The notes below the pieces were generated by a model. The model did not search any database. It was given only the letters and a program-made list of their open reading frames with translations, and was not told the origin of the DNA. A stretch of 64,000 nucleotides of DNA from Streptomyces cellostaticus (GTDB taxonomy: Bacteria; Actinomycetota; Actinomycetes; Streptomycetales; Streptomycetaceae). This document shows, in pieces, positions 20,790 to 29,106 of this stretch; positions within the stretch are counted from its first letter, which is position 1, and each line of letters begins with the position of its first letter. Made by a program: the position numbers and the translations under genes. The stretch spans positions 1 through 64,000 of the forward strand of contig NZ_KQ948040.1 in NCBI RefSeq assembly GCF_001513965.1, written 5' to 3'.

Positions 20790-21266
20790 TCAGTCGAACA
20801 CGAACGGACCCGGCGACTGCTTGCCGGTCGCCGTACAGGTGACGTTGATCCCGAAGATCGTCATCTGCAACGAGCCGCCGTACGCCTCCAGGCTGTCACC
20901 GGAGGCCACGGTGCCGCTGAGCGGGCCGGCGCTGACCGGGTCGCCGGCGGCCATGGCCGGGTTCTTCGTCCCCGTGAAGACGGTGGTGCCGCCGCTCGCC
21001 TTGACCAGGGTGAGCTTGGAGGTGATGGAGTCCGCCGCCACCGCGACCGGCGCCTTGACCGCGCTGGAGGTGAGGGTGACGGTGGCCGAGGTGCCGCTCT
21101 GGGTGGCGGTGAGCGTGGCGGCGCCACCGCCGAAGATGCCGCAACTGGCGTTGATGGTCGCCGTCTGGGGGGTGACGGCGGCCGCGGTGGGCGCGAAGGC
21201 GAGCCCGGCGACCGCGAGGGCCCCGGCGGCCAGTGCCGCACCTGTTGCTGTTCGCTTGCCTGTCAT
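20790..21266 (-). CDS. Small secreted protein of the WxL cluster
   Basis: This is a 158-residue exported protein of unknown family. The signal peptide is about residues 1-30 (TGKRTATGAALAAGALAVAGLAFAPTAAA). The mature part is Thr/Ser/Ala-rich, predicted all-beta, and has two cysteines (ASCGIFGG and NVTCTATG) that could form one disulfide linking the ends. Its start is taken at MTGKRT. It is first of three same-strand genes encoding exported proteins. It may be a wall-associated subunit of the WxL/DUF916 complex, which is inferred from position only. Confidence 0.72.
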   Translation of the reverse strand: MTGKRTATGAALAAGALAVAGLAFAPTAAAVTPQTATINASCGIFGGGAATLTATQSGTSATVTLTSSAVKAPVAVAADSITSKLTLVKASGGTTVFTGTKNPAMAAGDPVSAGPLSGTVASGDSLEAYGGSLQMTIFGINVTCTATGKQSPGPFVFD

Positions 21267-21377
21267 GGGGATCCGCTTCCCTTCCCTGTGGGGATGCCAT
21301 GTGGGGATGGTCGGAAGGTGCGCCGACGAACGGCAGGCCTTGGCAGGTGGGTACGGCACGCTGCGGCGGCGGTGCGG

Positions 21378-21394
21378 ATCTGACGGATCGTCGG
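21378..21394 (-). promoter_or_regulatory. Motif ATCTGACGGATCGTCGG upstream of the small secreted gene
   Basis: This 17-mer differs at two positions from ATCTGACGGATCATCAG at 20724-20740, and lies about 112 bp upstream of its gene start, a near-identical spacing. It is a candidate site for a regulator common to both surface genes. Confidence 0.5.
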
Positions 21395-21450
21395 AACTTA
21401 CGGCTCCATTGATGCGCGAGAGGCAGGCGACGGCAAGGATGAAATCCGGA

Positions 21451-21813
21451 CTACTCCGCGGTGCCCGCCGGGACCGTCCGCTTCACGGCTCCGTCGGGCC
21501 CGGCGAGCAACACCGGCGTCCCGGGTCCCCCCAGGTCGGCCACGGCGGCCCGGTCCTCGGGAGCGACCCCCTCCGTCTCGCTCACCACCGCCGCCGCTTC
21601 CAGCGACTTCGCCCCGGAAGCCACGGCCATGGCGACGGCGGTCCGCAGGGCACTCAGCTTCAGCGAAGCGAGCTCCACCGACCCGGCGACATACGTCCGC
21701 CCGGTCTCGTCCCGTACGGCCGCCCCCTCGGGCACACCGTTGCGGGCCCGGGCGGAACGGGCCAGGGTGACGATCTTCTGGTCCTCGGGGTCAAGCGCGT
21801 TGCTCTCGGTCAT
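21451..21813 (-). CDS. Cytidine deaminase-fold protein lacking catalytic residues
   Basis: This is a 120-residue protein resembling cytidine deaminases of the era-phoH gene series. The segment GRTYVAGSVELASLKLSALRTAVAMAVASGA aligns with the usual GxNVENASYxLTLCAExxAV region, but the Cys-Ala-Glu zinc and proton-transfer motif is replaced by Ser-Ala-Leu. No PCGxCRQ motif follows. It is therefore unlikely to deaminate nucleosides. Its position next to era in related genomes suggests a retained structural or regulatory role. The start gives MTESNALDPEDQ; longer starts read into low-quality sequence. Confidence 0.78.
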   Translation of the reverse strand: MTESNALDPEDQKIVTLARSARARNGVPEGAAVRDETGRTYVAGSVELASLKLSALRTAVAMAVASGAKSLEAAAVVSETEGVAPEDRAAVADLGGPGTPVLLAGPDGAVKRTVPAGTAE

Positions 21814-21887
21814 GCCCCGAGCATACGAAGTCACCGCCCGCTCACCCCGCCACGGGGTACGTCGCGCTTCGCCTGCCTGCGCCGAGA

Positions 21888-22907
21888 TCAGTCCAGGGTC
21901 TGAACGATCTCGCTCCGTGTGGCCGTGTGCACCACGCGGCCACACGCGCCGTTCACCAGCGGGAGATAGGGGGCCACGTGACCGCACTCGACATCGGCGA
22001 TGACCGGCACGCCCAGCGGAGCGAGCGCGTCGAGGACGGCCTGGTGCTGGGTGAGGCTGCGGCCGTCGGGGGCGTGGGTGCGGCCCACGAGGACGGCGGC
22101 GGCACGGTCGAAGAACCCGGCGAGGCGCATGCCGTGCAGGTTGCGGCAGATAGTGAACGCGTTGTCCTCGCAGGCCTCGACGTAGACGAGCAGCGGCTCG
22201 TCCCCGGCGAAGCGCGAGGTGTCGAGGTACCGCGTCCCCGCGAGGTTGACGAGGGTCTCGATGCAGCCGCCGATGAGCCGGCCCTCCACGTCCACGTCAC
22301 CGGCGGCGTCGAGGCGGGTCCAGGTGCCCTCGGCGTCCAGGGTGAGGTCGCGGACCTCGGGGTGCTTGCGGAAGTCGTCCCAGCCGCCCGAGCGGTAACG
22401 GCCCGGCGGGGTCTGGGAGAACGGCTCGCCCTGCGGCGCGGAGACGATGTCGAGCCAGGACAGCAGGCCCTCGGGGGTCCGGTAGGGCGTGTCCATGAGG
22501 TTGTTGCCGTGCACGGTCGCGATGCCGGTGAGCAGGGTCAGCGGGGTGATCACGGTGGACATGTCCGAGTAGCCGACGACCCAGGTCGGCTCGGCCCGCC
22601 CGATCCGCTCGAAGTCGAGCAGCGGCAGCAGGTCGATCGCGGTCTCCCCGCCCCACGGAGGCACCACGGCCCGCACGGCCGGGTCGGTCAGCATCTCGGT
22701 CAGTTCGGCGGCGCGCTCGGCGGCCGGGGCGCTGAGGTGGCCCGAGCCGTCCATGCACCGGCCGACGACCACCTCGTACCCCCGCGCCTCCAGGTCCTGC
22801 ACCGCCACGTCGAGGCGCCCCCGGTGCTCCTCGGCCACTCCGCTGGAGGGGGAGGTCACAGCGATACGGTCACCGGGGCGCAGGGGGCGCGGATATCGAA
22901 CGGTCAT
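21888..22907 (-). CDS. LD-carboxypeptidase family protein (S66, MccF-like)
   Basis: This is a 339-residue serine peptidase of family S66, which cleaves murein LD-peptide bonds or, in MccF relatives, peptide-nucleotide antibiotics. The nucleophile is Ser114 in VGYSDMST. The catalytic Glu lies in VYVEACEDN and the His in IADVECGHVAPYLP. There is no signal peptide, so it is cytoplasmic. The length and the insert typical of MccF-like members (GNNLMDTPYRTPEGLL) favour self-immunity or recycling over wall synthesis. It stands within the phoH-era series but with gaps on both sides. Confidence 0.9.
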   Translation of the reverse strand: MTVRYPRPLRPGDRIAVTSPSSGVAEEHRGRLDVAVQDLEARGYEVVVGRCMDGSGHLSAPAAERAAELTEMLTDPAVRAVVPPWGGETAIDLLPLLDFERIGRAEPTWVVGYSDMSTVITPLTLLTGIATVHGNNLMDTPYRTPEGLLSWLDIVSAPQGEPFSQTPPGRYRSGGWDDFRKHPEVRDLTLDAEGTWTRLDAAGDVDVEGRLIGGCIETLVNLAGTRYLDTSRFAGDEPLLVYVEACEDNAFTICRNLHGMRLAGFFDRAAAVLVGRTHAPDGRSLTQHQAVLDALAPLGVPVIADVECGHVAPYLPLVNGACGRVVHTATRSEIVQTLD

Positions 22908-22950
22908 GCGCCGGATTCTGACACGGGGTCAGCCGACGGTCACAGGGATT

Positions 22951-23310
22951 TCAGGGCCGGTCCAGGCGTAGCCGCTCCGCCTTCGGCAGGCCCGCGACGA
23001 CGAGGTCGTACGAGTCCTCGATCAGCTCCTTGACCAGGCGGTCCGGGAGGCCGCCGTCGACCGTCACGGTGTTCCAGTGCCGCTTGTTCATGTGGTAGCC
23101 GGGGATGATCAGGCCCTCGTGCTCGGCGCGCAGCCGGACCGCGTCCTCGGGGTCGCACTTGAGGTTGACCGTCAGGGGGCGTCCGTCCAGCCGGCTCAGC
23201 GCGAACATCTTGCCCAGCACCTTGAAGACCGAGGTCTCCGGGTTGAACGGGAAGTCCTCCTCGGCCGCGTTGAAGGACAGGCAGAAGGCGCGCAGCTCCT
23301 TGGGGGTCAC
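22951..23310 (-). CDS. MmcQ/YjbR-family DNA-binding-fold protein
   Basis: This 119-residue protein belongs to the MmcQ/YjbR family with the CyaY-like fold. Recognised blocks are [48 protein letters not shown] and [12 protein letters not shown]. The start overlaps the stop of the CorC-like gene by four bases (ATGA), so it belongs to the same transcript. Its biochemical role is not established; a DNA-binding role has been proposed for the family. Confidence 0.9.
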   Translation of the reverse strand: MTPKELRAFCLSFNAAEEDFPFNPETSVFKVLGKMFALSRLDGRPLTVNLKCDPEDAVRLRAEHEGLIIPGYHMNKRHWNTVTVDGGLPDRLVKELIEDSYDLVVAGLPKAERLRLDRP

Positions 23311-24593
23311 TCGGGCTTCTCCTGCGGTGCCGGTTCCACCAGGACCGTGACGATCTTGTTGCGGCGCCCCGCCGCCGCCTCCGCCGTCAGCCGCAGCCTG
23401 CGCGCGTCCGGCAGTTCGACCTCGGCGGACGCGCCCGCGATGGGCACCCGGCCGAGCGCCTTGGCGAGCAGTCCGCCGACGGTCTCCACGTCCTCGTCGT
23501 CGTACTCCTCCAGGCCGTACAGCTCGCCGAGGTCGGTGATGTCCAGGCGGGCCGTCACCCGGAAGCGGTCGTCACCGAGCTCTTCGACCGGCGGGAGTTC
23601 CCGGTCGTACTCGTCGGTGATCTCGCCGACGATCTCCTCCAGGATGTCCTCGATGGTGACGATCCCGGCGGTGCCGCCGTACTCGTCGATGACGACGGCG
23701 ACGTGGTTGCGTTCCTTCTGCATCTCGCGCAGCAGGTCGCCGGCGTTCTTGGTGTCGGGGACGAAGACGGCCGGGCGCATGGCCGTGGAGACCAGGTCGT
23801 TCTCGGCGTCGCGGCTGATGTGCGTCTTGCGGACCAGGTCCTTCAGATAGACGACCCCGACGATGTCGTCCTCGCTCTCCCCGGTGACCGGGATGCGGGA
23901 GAACCCGGAGCGCAGGGCGAGGGTGAGGGCCTGGCGGATGGTCTTGTACCGCTCGATCACCACCAGGTCCGTCCTCGGGACCATGACCTCGCGCACGAGG
24001 GTGTCGCCGAGTTCGAAGACCGAGTGCACCATGCGGCGCTCCTCGTCCTCGATCAGCGACTCCTTCTCGGCGAGGTCGACCAGCGCGCGCAGCTCCGCCT
24101 CCGAGGCGAAGGGGCCGCGGCGGAAGCCCTTGCCGGGCGTGAGCGCGTTGCCGATGAGGATGAGGAGGGACGGGATCGGGCCCATGATGCGGGCGAGCGG
24201 CAGCAGCACGTACGCCGCCACCGTCGCCGTGTTCAGCGGGTGCTGGCGGCCGATGGTGCGCGGGGAGACGCCGACGGCGACGTACGACACCAGGACCATG
24301 ACGCCGATGGCGATCAGCAGGGCCTGCCAGGTGGCCGCGAACTCCTGCAGGCAGGCGTACGTCACCAGGGCCGCGGCCGCCATCTCGCAGGCGACGCGGA
24401 CCAGCAGGGCCACGTTCAGATAGCGGGTGGGGTCGGCGGCGACCTGCGCCAGCTTGGCGCTGCCGCGCCGCCCGGTGCGGACGGCTTCCTCGGCGCGGAA
24501 GCTGGAGACGCGCGCCAGGCCCGCCTCCGCACAGGCGGCGAGCCAGGCGACGACGACCAGCGCGATCGCGCCGACCACGATCTGCGGACTCAT
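23307..24593 (-). CDS. CorC/HlyC-family membrane protein (DUF21-CBS)
   Basis: This is a 428-residue protein with an N-terminal DUF21 membrane domain of four helices (about 1-180), a pair of CBS domains (about 200-330; [66 protein letters not shown]), and a C-terminal CorC_HlyC domain. Relatives are linked to Mg2+/Co2+ efflux. It lies between ybeY and the MmcQ-like gene in the conserved phoH-ybeY order. It is intact and of normal length. Confidence 0.95.
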   Translation of the reverse strand: MSPQIVVGAIALVVVAWLAACAEAGLARVSSFRAEEAVRTGRRGSAKLAQVAADPTRYLNVALLVRVACEMAAAALVTYACLQEFAATWQALLIAIGVMVLVSYVAVGVSPRTIGRQHPLNTATVAAYVLLPLARIMGPIPSLLILIGNALTPGKGFRRGPFASEAELRALVDLAEKESLIEDEERRMVHSVFELGDTLVREVMVPRTDLVVIERYKTIRQALTLALRSGFSRIPVTGESEDDIVGVVYLKDLVRKTHISRDAENDLVSTAMRPAVFVPDTKNAGDLLREMQKERNHVAVVIDEYGGTAGIVTIEDILEEIVGEITDEYDRELPPVEELGDDRFRVTARLDITDLGELYGLEEYDDEDVETVGGLLAKALGRVPIAGASAEVELPDARRLRLTAEAAAGRRNKIVTVLVEPAPQEKPE

Positions 24594-24609
24594 GGGAGGA
24601 CCGGCCCGC

Positions 24610-25107
24610 TTACGAGACGGTCGGCGCCGGCGACGGACCGGTCAGCCCCCGCTCGGCCCGCCACCCGTCGACGATGGCGGCCTGGAGCCCGAACATCTCG
24701 GCCTTCTCGTCGGGCTCCTCGTGGTCGTACCCGAGCAGGTGCAGCACGCCATGGACGGTGAGCAGCTGGAGCTCCTCGTCCATGGAGTGCTGCGTGGGCG
24801 CTTCGGTCCCCTGCCTGGCGGCGACCTCCGGGCACAGCACGATGTCACCGAGCAGCCCCTGCGGCGGCTCGTCGTCGTCCTTGCCGGGCGGCCGCAGCTC
24901 GTCCATCGGGAACGACATGACATCCGTCGGACCCGGCAGGTCCATCCACTGGATGTGCAGCTGCTCCATGGCGTCGGCGTCCACGACGATCACCGAGAGC
25001 TCGGAGAGCGGGTGGATGCGCATCCGCGCGAGCGCGTAGCGGGCGATGTCGAGGATCGCCTGCTCGTCTACCTCGGTGCCGGACTCGTTGTTGACGTCGA
25101 TCGACAT
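24610..25107 (-). CDS. ybeY: Endoribonuclease YbeY, rRNA maturation factor
   Basis: YbeY is a zinc-dependent endoribonuclease acting in 16S rRNA 3' maturation and ribosome quality control. At 165 residues it has the metal site [20 protein letters not shown] with three His, and the conserved [29 protein letters not shown] block. It begins 15 bp after phoH and is followed 16 bp later by the CorC-like gene, in the conserved order. Confidence 0.97.
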   Translation of the reverse strand: MSIDVNNESGTEVDEQAILDIARYALARMRIHPLSELSVIVVDADAMEQLHIQWMDLPGPTDVMSFPMDELRPPGKDDDEPPQGLLGDIVLCPEVAARQGTEAPTQHSMDEELQLLTVHGVLHLLGYDHEEPDEKAEMFGLQAAIVDGWRAERGLTGPSPAPTVS

Positions 25108-25122
25108 GGTGGTGCCGTGTCT

Positions 25123-26193
25123 CTACTTCCCCTTGTGCCCGGACCGGCCCCGGCCGCCCTTGTGGGTGCCGTTCTCGGTGCCGTGCTCGCTGTCGTACTG
25201 CTCGTACGCGTCGACGATACGGCCCACCAGCTTGTGCCGTACGACATCGTGGGACGACAGCCTGGAGAAGTGGACGTCCTCGACGCCCTCCAGGATCTCC
25301 TGCACCTGCCGCAGACCGCTCTTGGTGCCGTTCGGCAGGTCGACCTGCGTCACGTCACCGGTGATCACGATCTTCGAGTCGAAGCCGAGCCGGGTCAGGA
25401 ACATCTTCATCTGTTCGGGGCTGGTGTTCTGGGCCTCGTCCAGGATGATGAAGGCGTCGTTGAGCGTGCGTCCGCGCATGTACGCGAGCGGCGCGACCTC
25501 GATCGTCCCCGCCGCCATCAGGCGCGGAATCGAGTCCGGGTCGAGCATGTCGTGCAGCGCGTCGTACAGCGGGCGCAGGTAGGGGTCGATCTTCTCGTAG
25601 AGCGTGCCGGGCAGGAAGCCCAGCCGCTCCCCCGCCTCCACCGCCGGACGGGTCAGGATGATCCGGTTGACCTGCTTGGACTGCAGGGCCTGCACGGCCT
25701 TGGCCATGGCCAGGTAGGTCTTGCCGGTACCCGCGGGGCCGATGCCGAAGACGATCGTGTGCTTGTCTATCGCGTCGACGTACCGCTTCTGGTTGAGCGT
25801 CTTGGGGCGGATCGTGCGGCCGCGCGAGGACAGGATGTTCTGCGTCAGTACCTGGGCCGGGGTCTCCGGGCCGTCACTCATCCCGTTCTCGCTCGCCTTG
25901 AGCATGGCGATCGAGCGTTCCACTGCGTCCTCCGTCATCGGCTGCCCGGTGCGGAGCACCAGCATCATCTCGTCGAACACGCGCGAAATGAGGGCGACGT
26001 CCGCAGGGTCGCCGACCGCGCTGATCTCATTGCCCCGGACATGGATGTCGGCTGCCGGGAAGGCCTTCTCGATCACGCGCAGGAGGGAGTCGCCGGAACC
26101 CAGCACGGTCACCATGGGGTGCTGGGCGGGGACGGTCAACTGCGCTCTCGCCTGCTCCTGCGCGGGGGTGTGAGCTGTGGGTGTCTGAGTCAT
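25123..26193 (-). CDS. phoH: PhoH-family ATPase
   Basis: PhoH is a cytoplasmic ATPase of 356 residues linked to RNA metabolism. Walker A is [15 protein letters not shown]; Walker B is [24 protein letters not shown]. The N-terminal KH-like segment ([25 protein letters not shown]) is typical. It heads the phoH-ybeY operon. The 150 bp upstream, to 26343, carries its promoter region and the 3' end of the next gene. Confidence 0.97.
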   Translation of the reverse strand: MTQTPTAHTPAQEQARAQLTVPAQHPMVTVLGSGDSLLRVIEKAFPAADIHVRGNEISAVGDPADVALISRVFDEMMLVLRTGQPMTEDAVERSIAMLKASENGMSDGPETPAQVLTQNILSSRGRTIRPKTLNQKRYVDAIDKHTIVFGIGPAGTGKTYLAMAKAVQALQSKQVNRIILTRPAVEAGERLGFLPGTLYEKIDPYLRPLYDALHDMLDPDSIPRLMAAGTIEVAPLAYMRGRTLNDAFIILDEAQNTSPEQMKMFLTRLGFDSKIVITGDVTQVDLPNGTKSGLRQVQEILEGVEDVHFSRLSSHDVVRHKLVGRIVDAYEQYDSEHGTENGTHKGGRGRSGHKGK

Positions 26194-26343
26194 GGGCCGG
26201 CGCTGTAGGCCTGCGGTTCCTCCTCGTCACGGCCGCATAGCTGAGGGCGGCCTCGCGATTCCAGGGTACGACGGTGGACTGACAAGACCGTAGGGCTTTT
26301 AGGCGGTCCATATTTCAGCCGACCGAGTCGTGTGGTGGGTTGC

Positions 26344-27492
26344 TCACCCGGACCGGCGGAACCCGATGGTCGGCACGGCCCGCCGCAGCGGCCAGGGCCG
26401 GTCCAGCCCCTCCGGGACGAGCCGGTCCAAGAACGCATACCGCCGAAGCGCCGCAGGCGACTGTTCCTTCCCCGGAAGGGACTGCACCCTCCGCCACCAC
26501 GCCCCGATCTCCGACCACCCCGGCGCGGAGAGCGACCCCCCGAACTCCTGGACGGACAGAGCCGCCGTGAGCCCCGCGAACGCAAGACGATCGGCGAGCG
26601 GCCACCCGGCCAGCGTGCCGGTCACGAACCCGGCCACGAAGACATCCCCCGCCCCGGTCGGATCCAGCGCCTCCACCGCGATGGCGGGAACCTCGGCCGT
26701 CTCCCCCGTACGCCGGTCCACCGCGTACGCGCCCTCCGGCCCGAGCGTCACGACGGCCACCGGCACATGCTCGGTCAGCGCACGCGCGGCCGCCCGCGGG
26801 CAGCTCGCGCCCGTGTACCGCATCGCCTCCTCGGCGTTGGGCAGGAACGCCTCGCAGTGTTCGAGGTCGGCAAGGCCCGCGAGGTCCCACGCGCCGGTGT
26901 CGTCCCAGCCGACGTCCGCGAAGATCCGGGTGCCCTCGCGGGCGGCCTGGGCGATCCAGGGGGCGCTCCGGCCGGGCGTGAGGGAGGCTACGGCCGCGCG
27001 CGCGGAGGGCGGGAAGTCCGGCGCCGGCCCCTCCGGGGGCGGCTCGTGGCCGTGGGACACCATGGTCCGCTCGCCCTCGTAGGCCATCGAGACGGTCACC
27101 GGCGAGTGCCAGCCGGGCACCGTGCGCGAGGGGGCGAGATCGATGCCCTCGCCCTGTTCGAGCGCGTCCCAGCAGTACTCGCCGTAGTGGTCGTCCCCGA
27201 AGGCCGCGGCGAGGGACGTCCTCAGGCCGAGGCGGGCGAGCGCGGTGGCCATGTTGGCGACCCCGCCGGGGCTGGATCCCATCCCCCGGGCCCAGGACTC
27301 GGTGCCGCGCACGGGCGCCGAGTCCAGGCCGGTGAAGATGATGTCGAGGAAGACCGTGCCCGTGAGGTAGACGTCCCAGGGCGGATCGCCCGGGGTGCGC
27401 AGGATGGCGAGCGGGTCGACCTGGGCCTGACAGCGCGCTGCCTGCGTGAGGTGCTCGGGTTCCTCTCCGGCGATCGTGCGGGACGGGGTCAC
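26344..27492 (-). CDS. PfkB-family carbohydrate kinase
   Basis: This is a 382-residue ribokinase-like sugar kinase. The N-terminal GG motif is SSPGGVANMATALARLGL and the C-terminal catalytic motif is ALDPTGAGDVFVAGFVTG with the base Asp. The GTG start at 27492 is chosen for AGGGAG seven bases upstream. The C-terminal extension rich in basic residues (RRYAFLDRLVPEGLDRPWPLRR) is longer than usual. It lies beside glucarate dehydratase, so a sugar-acid product such as a keto-deoxy acid is a possible substrate, but this is inference. Confidence 0.9.
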   Translation of the reverse strand: MTPSRTIAGEEPEHLTQAARCQAQVDPLAILRTPGDPPWDVYLTGTVFLDIIFTGLDSAPVRGTESWARGMGSSPGGVANMATALARLGLRTSLAAAFGDDHYGEYCWDALEQGEGIDLAPSRTVPGWHSPVTVSMAYEGERTMVSHGHEPPPEGPAPDFPPSARAAVASLTPGRSAPWIAQAAREGTRIFADVGWDDTGAWDLAGLADLEHCEAFLPNAEEAMRYTGASCPRAAARALTEHVPVAVVTLGPEGAYAVDRRTGETAEVPAIAVEALDPTGAGDVFVAGFVTGTLAGWPLADRLAFAGLTAALSVQEFGGSLSAPGWSEIGAWWRRVQSLPGKEQSPAALRRYAFLDRLVPEGLDRPWPLRRAVPTIGFRRSG

Positions 27493-27574
27493 GGTGCGCT
27501 CCCTGACGTGGTGCGGATCTGGCCAGTGTGCACCACATCTCACCCCGCACAAGGGCGGTCACACCGGGAGCGTG

Positions 27575-28864
27575 CTACCAGCGGGGCATCACCGGCGGCT
27601 GCCACCCCGGTTCGCCCAGCCGCATCGCCGCCGCGTCGTCCCTCTCGCGCAGCGTGCCGTCGTCCTCGGCCCACCGCCGGTGCAGCCGGGCCAGTTCGTC
27701 CCGGTCCAGTTCGACGCCGAGGCCGGGTGCGTCGGAGACGGCGACCCGGCCGTCGGTGAAGACGATCCGCTCGGTGAGGACGTCCTCCGACTGCCAGGGG
27801 TAGTGGGAGTCGCAGGCGTGGTGGAGGTTCGGCACGGTGGACGCCACCTGGGTCATCGCGGCGAGGCTGATGCCGAGGTGGGTGTTGGAGTGCATGGACA
27901 CCCCGACACCGAAGACGGCGCAGATCGCGGCGAGGTGCTGGGTGTTGCGCAGCCCGCCCCAGTAGTGGTGGTCGGAGAGGACCACCTGAACGGCGTCCTT
28001 GGTGAACGCCTCCTTGATCTCCCCGAACGTGGTCACGCACATGTTGGTGGCGAGCGGGACTTCCGTCCCCGCGGACACCTCGGCCATCGCGGGCGTGCCG
28101 AGCGTCGGGTCCTCCAGGTACTCCAGGACGTCCCCGAGTTCCTCGGCCACCTTCAGCGAGGTCTCGACGGACCAGGCCCCGTTGGGGTCGAGCCGCAGCG
28201 GGTGCCCGGGGAAGGCCTCGGCGAGGGCGCGTACGGCCGCGATCTCCTCCTCGGGCGGGAAGACGCCGCCCTTGAGCTTGAAGGAGGTGAACCCGTACCG
28301 CTCCTTGAACTCCCGTGCCTGGGCGACGACTTGGGTCGGGTCGAGGGCGGCGCCCCAGTGGTCCGGCTCGGCCGCGACGCCCTCCGGGTGGCCGGCCCAC
28401 TTGTAGAAGAGGTAGGCGCTGTACTCGACCGCGTCGCGCACCTTGCCGCCGAGCAGCGCGTGCACGGGCAGCCCGAGCGCCTTGCCCTGGGCGTCCAGGC
28501 AGGCCACCTCGAAGGCGGACAGCACGGACAGCCGCAGCTTGTCGGCGCTCTGCACACCGCGCAGCCCGCCGGCGTCCACGGCGCCCGTGACCCGCCCCTC
28601 GGCCACCGCGAGGTCCAGGGAGAACAGCATGTTCACATCCATGACCGAGTATCCGGGGAGGCGCTCGGCGAGCGGGCGGGCCAGCTCCAGGTACTTGGTG
28701 TCGCCGTAGGTCTCGCCGAGGCCGGTGATCCCGTCGGCCGTCACGACCTCCACGATCAGCCGGGGGGTGTACGGCTGGTGCACGCCCTGCGTGTTGAGCA
28801 GCGGCGGGTCGGCGACCAGGATCGGCGTCAGGCGTATCTCGGCGATGGTCAGGTCACGGGTCAC
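27575..28864 (-). CDS. gudD: Glucarate dehydratase-like enolase-superfamily enzyme
   Basis: This is a member of the mandelate racemase/enolase superfamily closest to D-glucarate dehydratase, which makes 5-keto-4-deoxyglucarate. At 429 residues it has the KxK motif in SFKLKGG, metal ligands in RLDPNGAW, EDPTLG and the later TNMCVTT block, the Asp of the dyad in VVLSDHHYWGG, and the His in MHSNTHLGISLAAM. The start is GTG 28864, with AGGGAG nine bases upstream; an ATG at 28882 lacks a site. It is probably used with the adjoining PfkB-family kinase, though the set lacks a transporter and aldolase. Confidence 0.9.
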   Translation of the reverse strand: MTRDLTIAEIRLTPILVADPPLLNTQGVHQPYTPRLIVEVVTADGITGLGETYGDTKYLELARPLAERLPGYSVMDVNMLFSLDLAVAEGRVTGAVDAGGLRGVQSADKLRLSVLSAFEVACLDAQGKALGLPVHALLGGKVRDAVEYSAYLFYKWAGHPEGVAAEPDHWGAALDPTQVVAQAREFKERYGFTSFKLKGGVFPPEEEIAAVRALAEAFPGHPLRLDPNGAWSVETSLKVAEELGDVLEYLEDPTLGTPAMAEVSAGTEVPLATNMCVTTFGEIKEAFTKDAVQVVLSDHHYWGGLRNTQHLAAICAVFGVGVSMHSNTHLGISLAAMTQVASTVPNLHHACDSHYPWQSEDVLTERIVFTDGRVAVSDAPGLGVELDRDELARLHRRWAEDDGTLRERDDAAAMRLGEPGWQPPVMPRW

Positions 28865-28953
28865 AGTCAGGCTCTCCCTCATGAACGCTGTCTACGTATA
28901 AGAACACACATGGAAGAGTCATGGAAGGCACACGGAAGGAAGACGGAATGCAA

Positions 28954-28988
28954 AGAGCCCCACCCCGCACACAGCGGGATGGGGCTCT
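28954..28988 (-). terminator. Intrinsic terminator of the tRNA-Gly gene
   Basis: A 15-bp near-perfect stem (AGAGCCCCATCCCGC paired with GCGGGGTGGGGCTCT) with a 5-base loop lies 3 bp after the tRNA CCA end, followed by a short T-run. It shows that the tRNA-like sequence is an independent transcription unit. Confidence 0.85.
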
Positions 28989-28991
28989 GAA

Positions 28992-29064
28992 TGGAGCGCC
29001 GGGCAGGCCTTGCACCTACATCTCCCCGCAGGAAGCGGGGCGTCTTTCCTTGGACCACCAACGC
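28992..29064 (-). tRNA. tRNA-Gly(UCC), atypical T-loop
   Basis: A 73-base cloverleaf with encoded CCA. The acceptor stem GCGTTGG/CCGGCGC has seven pairs (two G-U); the discriminator is U, as usual for glycine. The anticodon arm is CCCCG-CTTCCTG-CGGGG, giving anticodon UCC. The D arm is weak, three pairs plus a C-A mismatch, with GG kept in the loop. The T arm stem is GTAGG/CCTGC but the loop is TGCAAGG instead of TTCRANN, so position 55 is G, not U. It is followed by a strong terminator. It is either a specialised tRNA or a decayed one; the intact stems and CCA favour function. Confidence 0.75.
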
Positions 29065-29106
29065 ACAGTCCGTCACCGGGAGTTCCGGCGACCGCGACGT
29101 GATCAA

